In this document: positions 63,297 to 64,000 of the stretch, piece after piece
Numbering within the stretch: position 1 is the stretch's first letter
How the letters are laid out: the number at the start of each line of letters is the position of its first letter
Assembly (NCBI GenBank): GCA_020086605.1
Contig: JACBWW010000004.1
Location: forward strand, 19,417,624 to 19,481,623
Source: Lanius collurio
Lineage: Eukaryota > Chordata > Aves > Passeriformes > Laniidae
Direction of reading: 5' to 3'
DNA length: 64,000 bases
Notes under the pieces: generated by a model
Told to the model about the DNA's origin: nothing
Database searches by the model: none
The model's input: only the letters and a program-made list of their open reading frames with translations
Translations under genes and position numbers: made by a program

Positions 63297-63388
63297 TTAA
63301 CTTATGCATTTTAGAAATAGCAGGATAAGTGATGTGTGATTTTGTACATCACACATAACTTATCCTGTTCCTAAAATACATAAGTTAA
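63297..63388. repeat. Long inverted repeat (hairpin), 92 bp, flanked by TTAA
   Basis: The left arm, 63297-63340 (TTAACTTATGCATTTTAG at its start, GATGTGTGAT at its end), pairs with the right arm, 63348-63388 (ATCACACAT at its start, CTAAAATACATAAGTTAA at its end). The loop is TTTGTAC. The arms differ at about three positions plus a small bulge. The ends are the palindrome TTAA. It could be a tiny DNA-transposon-like element, a fold-back duplication, or a hairpin transcript precursor. Confidence 0.85.
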
Positions 63389-64000
63389 ATGTGTGTAATA
63401 CAGACAATGCTAAGCTTTTGTCCACATAGTGTGAAAATAAAATGCACACTATGGTTCATAGGAATTAGACTTATTAGTGGCAGACTTTCAGAACACAAAT
63501 GATATTATGCTGCAGCACAGCTTGAGGGTCTGCTTTGATAGACAACAGTTAAATTTGCTATTTTTGGTTGGCCTAGCTTTTCTACCTTTGCAATATCAAA
63601 TCATTGTAAAGGGGCAGTGAAATTGTAAGTAACTTGAAATCTTAATTTGTTGTGCTGTGTTGTTTGTTAACTTTTTTGATATTTATGTCCCAAAATTTTT
63701 ACTTATTGCTAGAAAAATCAGACTCTATAGTAGTCTGTCCTCATCTAATGCTTGCCAGTCAAATATTTTTCCCATGTGAAGATAAATAACTACTCCTATA
63801 AGCTTAAAATTCTTGTAATAAACTGTGTCAGTTTTCTTTCAAATTAAAGAGAAGGACAAAAAAATCTTACTGTTTGTGTATTTTTGAAAGAACAGAAATT
63901 GTGCAATACTGAATGACTTTAACCAGTCCCCATCTGTACTGAATAATCCAATGATGATATATGCTGGGATGGTCTAATATAAGGTAAATGTTAAGGATTT

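Larger units (their letters stand above)
39049..64000 (+). other. SLC25A21: SLC25A21 intron 1 (continues past the window)
   Basis: From the GTGAGT donor at 39049 to the right edge I found no exon encoding the next expected carrier segment (Leu-Val-Glu-Ile-Cys-Leu-Met-His-Pro-Leu-Asp). Intron 1 is therefore at least 25 kb. The gene is known to be very long in mammals. The intron holds CR1 copies, T-rich tracts and an inverted repeat, listed separately. The stretches 39.6-45.2 kb, 46.4-57.8 kb and 58.2-63.2 kb are otherwise unique AT-rich DNA. Confidence 0.75.

Noticed and set aside
39049..64000. Search for SLC25A21 exon 2 or later carrier exons
   Set aside because: No segment encoding the carrier signature was found. 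The intron runs off the window.
1..64000. CRISPR array, bacterial-type system, tRNA or rRNA gene, or a novel multi-gene cassette
   Set aside because: No regularly spaced repeats, no clustered real ORFs and no recognisable structural RNA were seen. The window reads as bird intron and promoter DNA.

Overview
The window is nuclear vertebrate DNA, almost certainly from a bird. It is AT-rich and intron-like, with several CR1 LINE fragments whose 3' ends carry the avian-type ATTCTATG tail, and two solo LTRs that match avian endogenous retrovirus LTR families as I remember them. It has two CpG islands and one assembly gap. There are no bacterial-style operons, no CRISPR array and no dense coding.

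I recognise two genes in head-to-head orientation. On the plus strand, a CpG island at about 38.56-39.56 kb contains coding exon 1 of SLC25A21, the mitochondrial oxodicarboxylate carrier. Everything from 39.05 kb to the right edge looks like its first intron. On the minus strand, a second CpG island at about 35.95-37.06 kb, interrupted by 355 unknown bases, is the probable promoter of MIPOL1, a coiled-coil protein. Its 5' part runs leftwards. I can support a start-codon-bearing exon at 7063-7197 and the next coding exon at 5671-5750. The rest of 1-36 kb is intron. MIPOL1 and SLC25A21 are known neighbours in amniotes, so each identification supports the other.

Region by region: 1-36 kb is MIPOL1 intron sequence with two coding or UTR exons, two degraded sense-to-window CR1 copies (12.7-13.2 and 14.8-15.3 kb), a plus-strand solo LTR (25.04-25.60 kb), a CR1 fragment (25.78 kb) and a minus-strand solo LTR of about 1 kb (32.37-33.39 kb). 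From 36 to 39.6 kb are the two CpG islands and a 1.5 kb spacer. From 39.6 to 64 kb is SLC25A21 intron 1, with a longer CR1 copy that keeps a broken reverse-transcriptase end (45.26-46.3 kb), a short CR1 (57.9 kb), low-complexity T-rich tracts and a 92-bp inverted repeat (63.3 kb).

Nothing here looks like an undescribed multi-gene system. The most useful leads are a possible 22-residue N-terminal extension of MIPOL1 created by splicing, an unassigned open exon-like segment at 33.8 kb, two protein-like ORFs without known identity (20.8 and 24.1 kb), the hairpin at 63.3 kb, and several stretches that resemble conserved non-coding elements.
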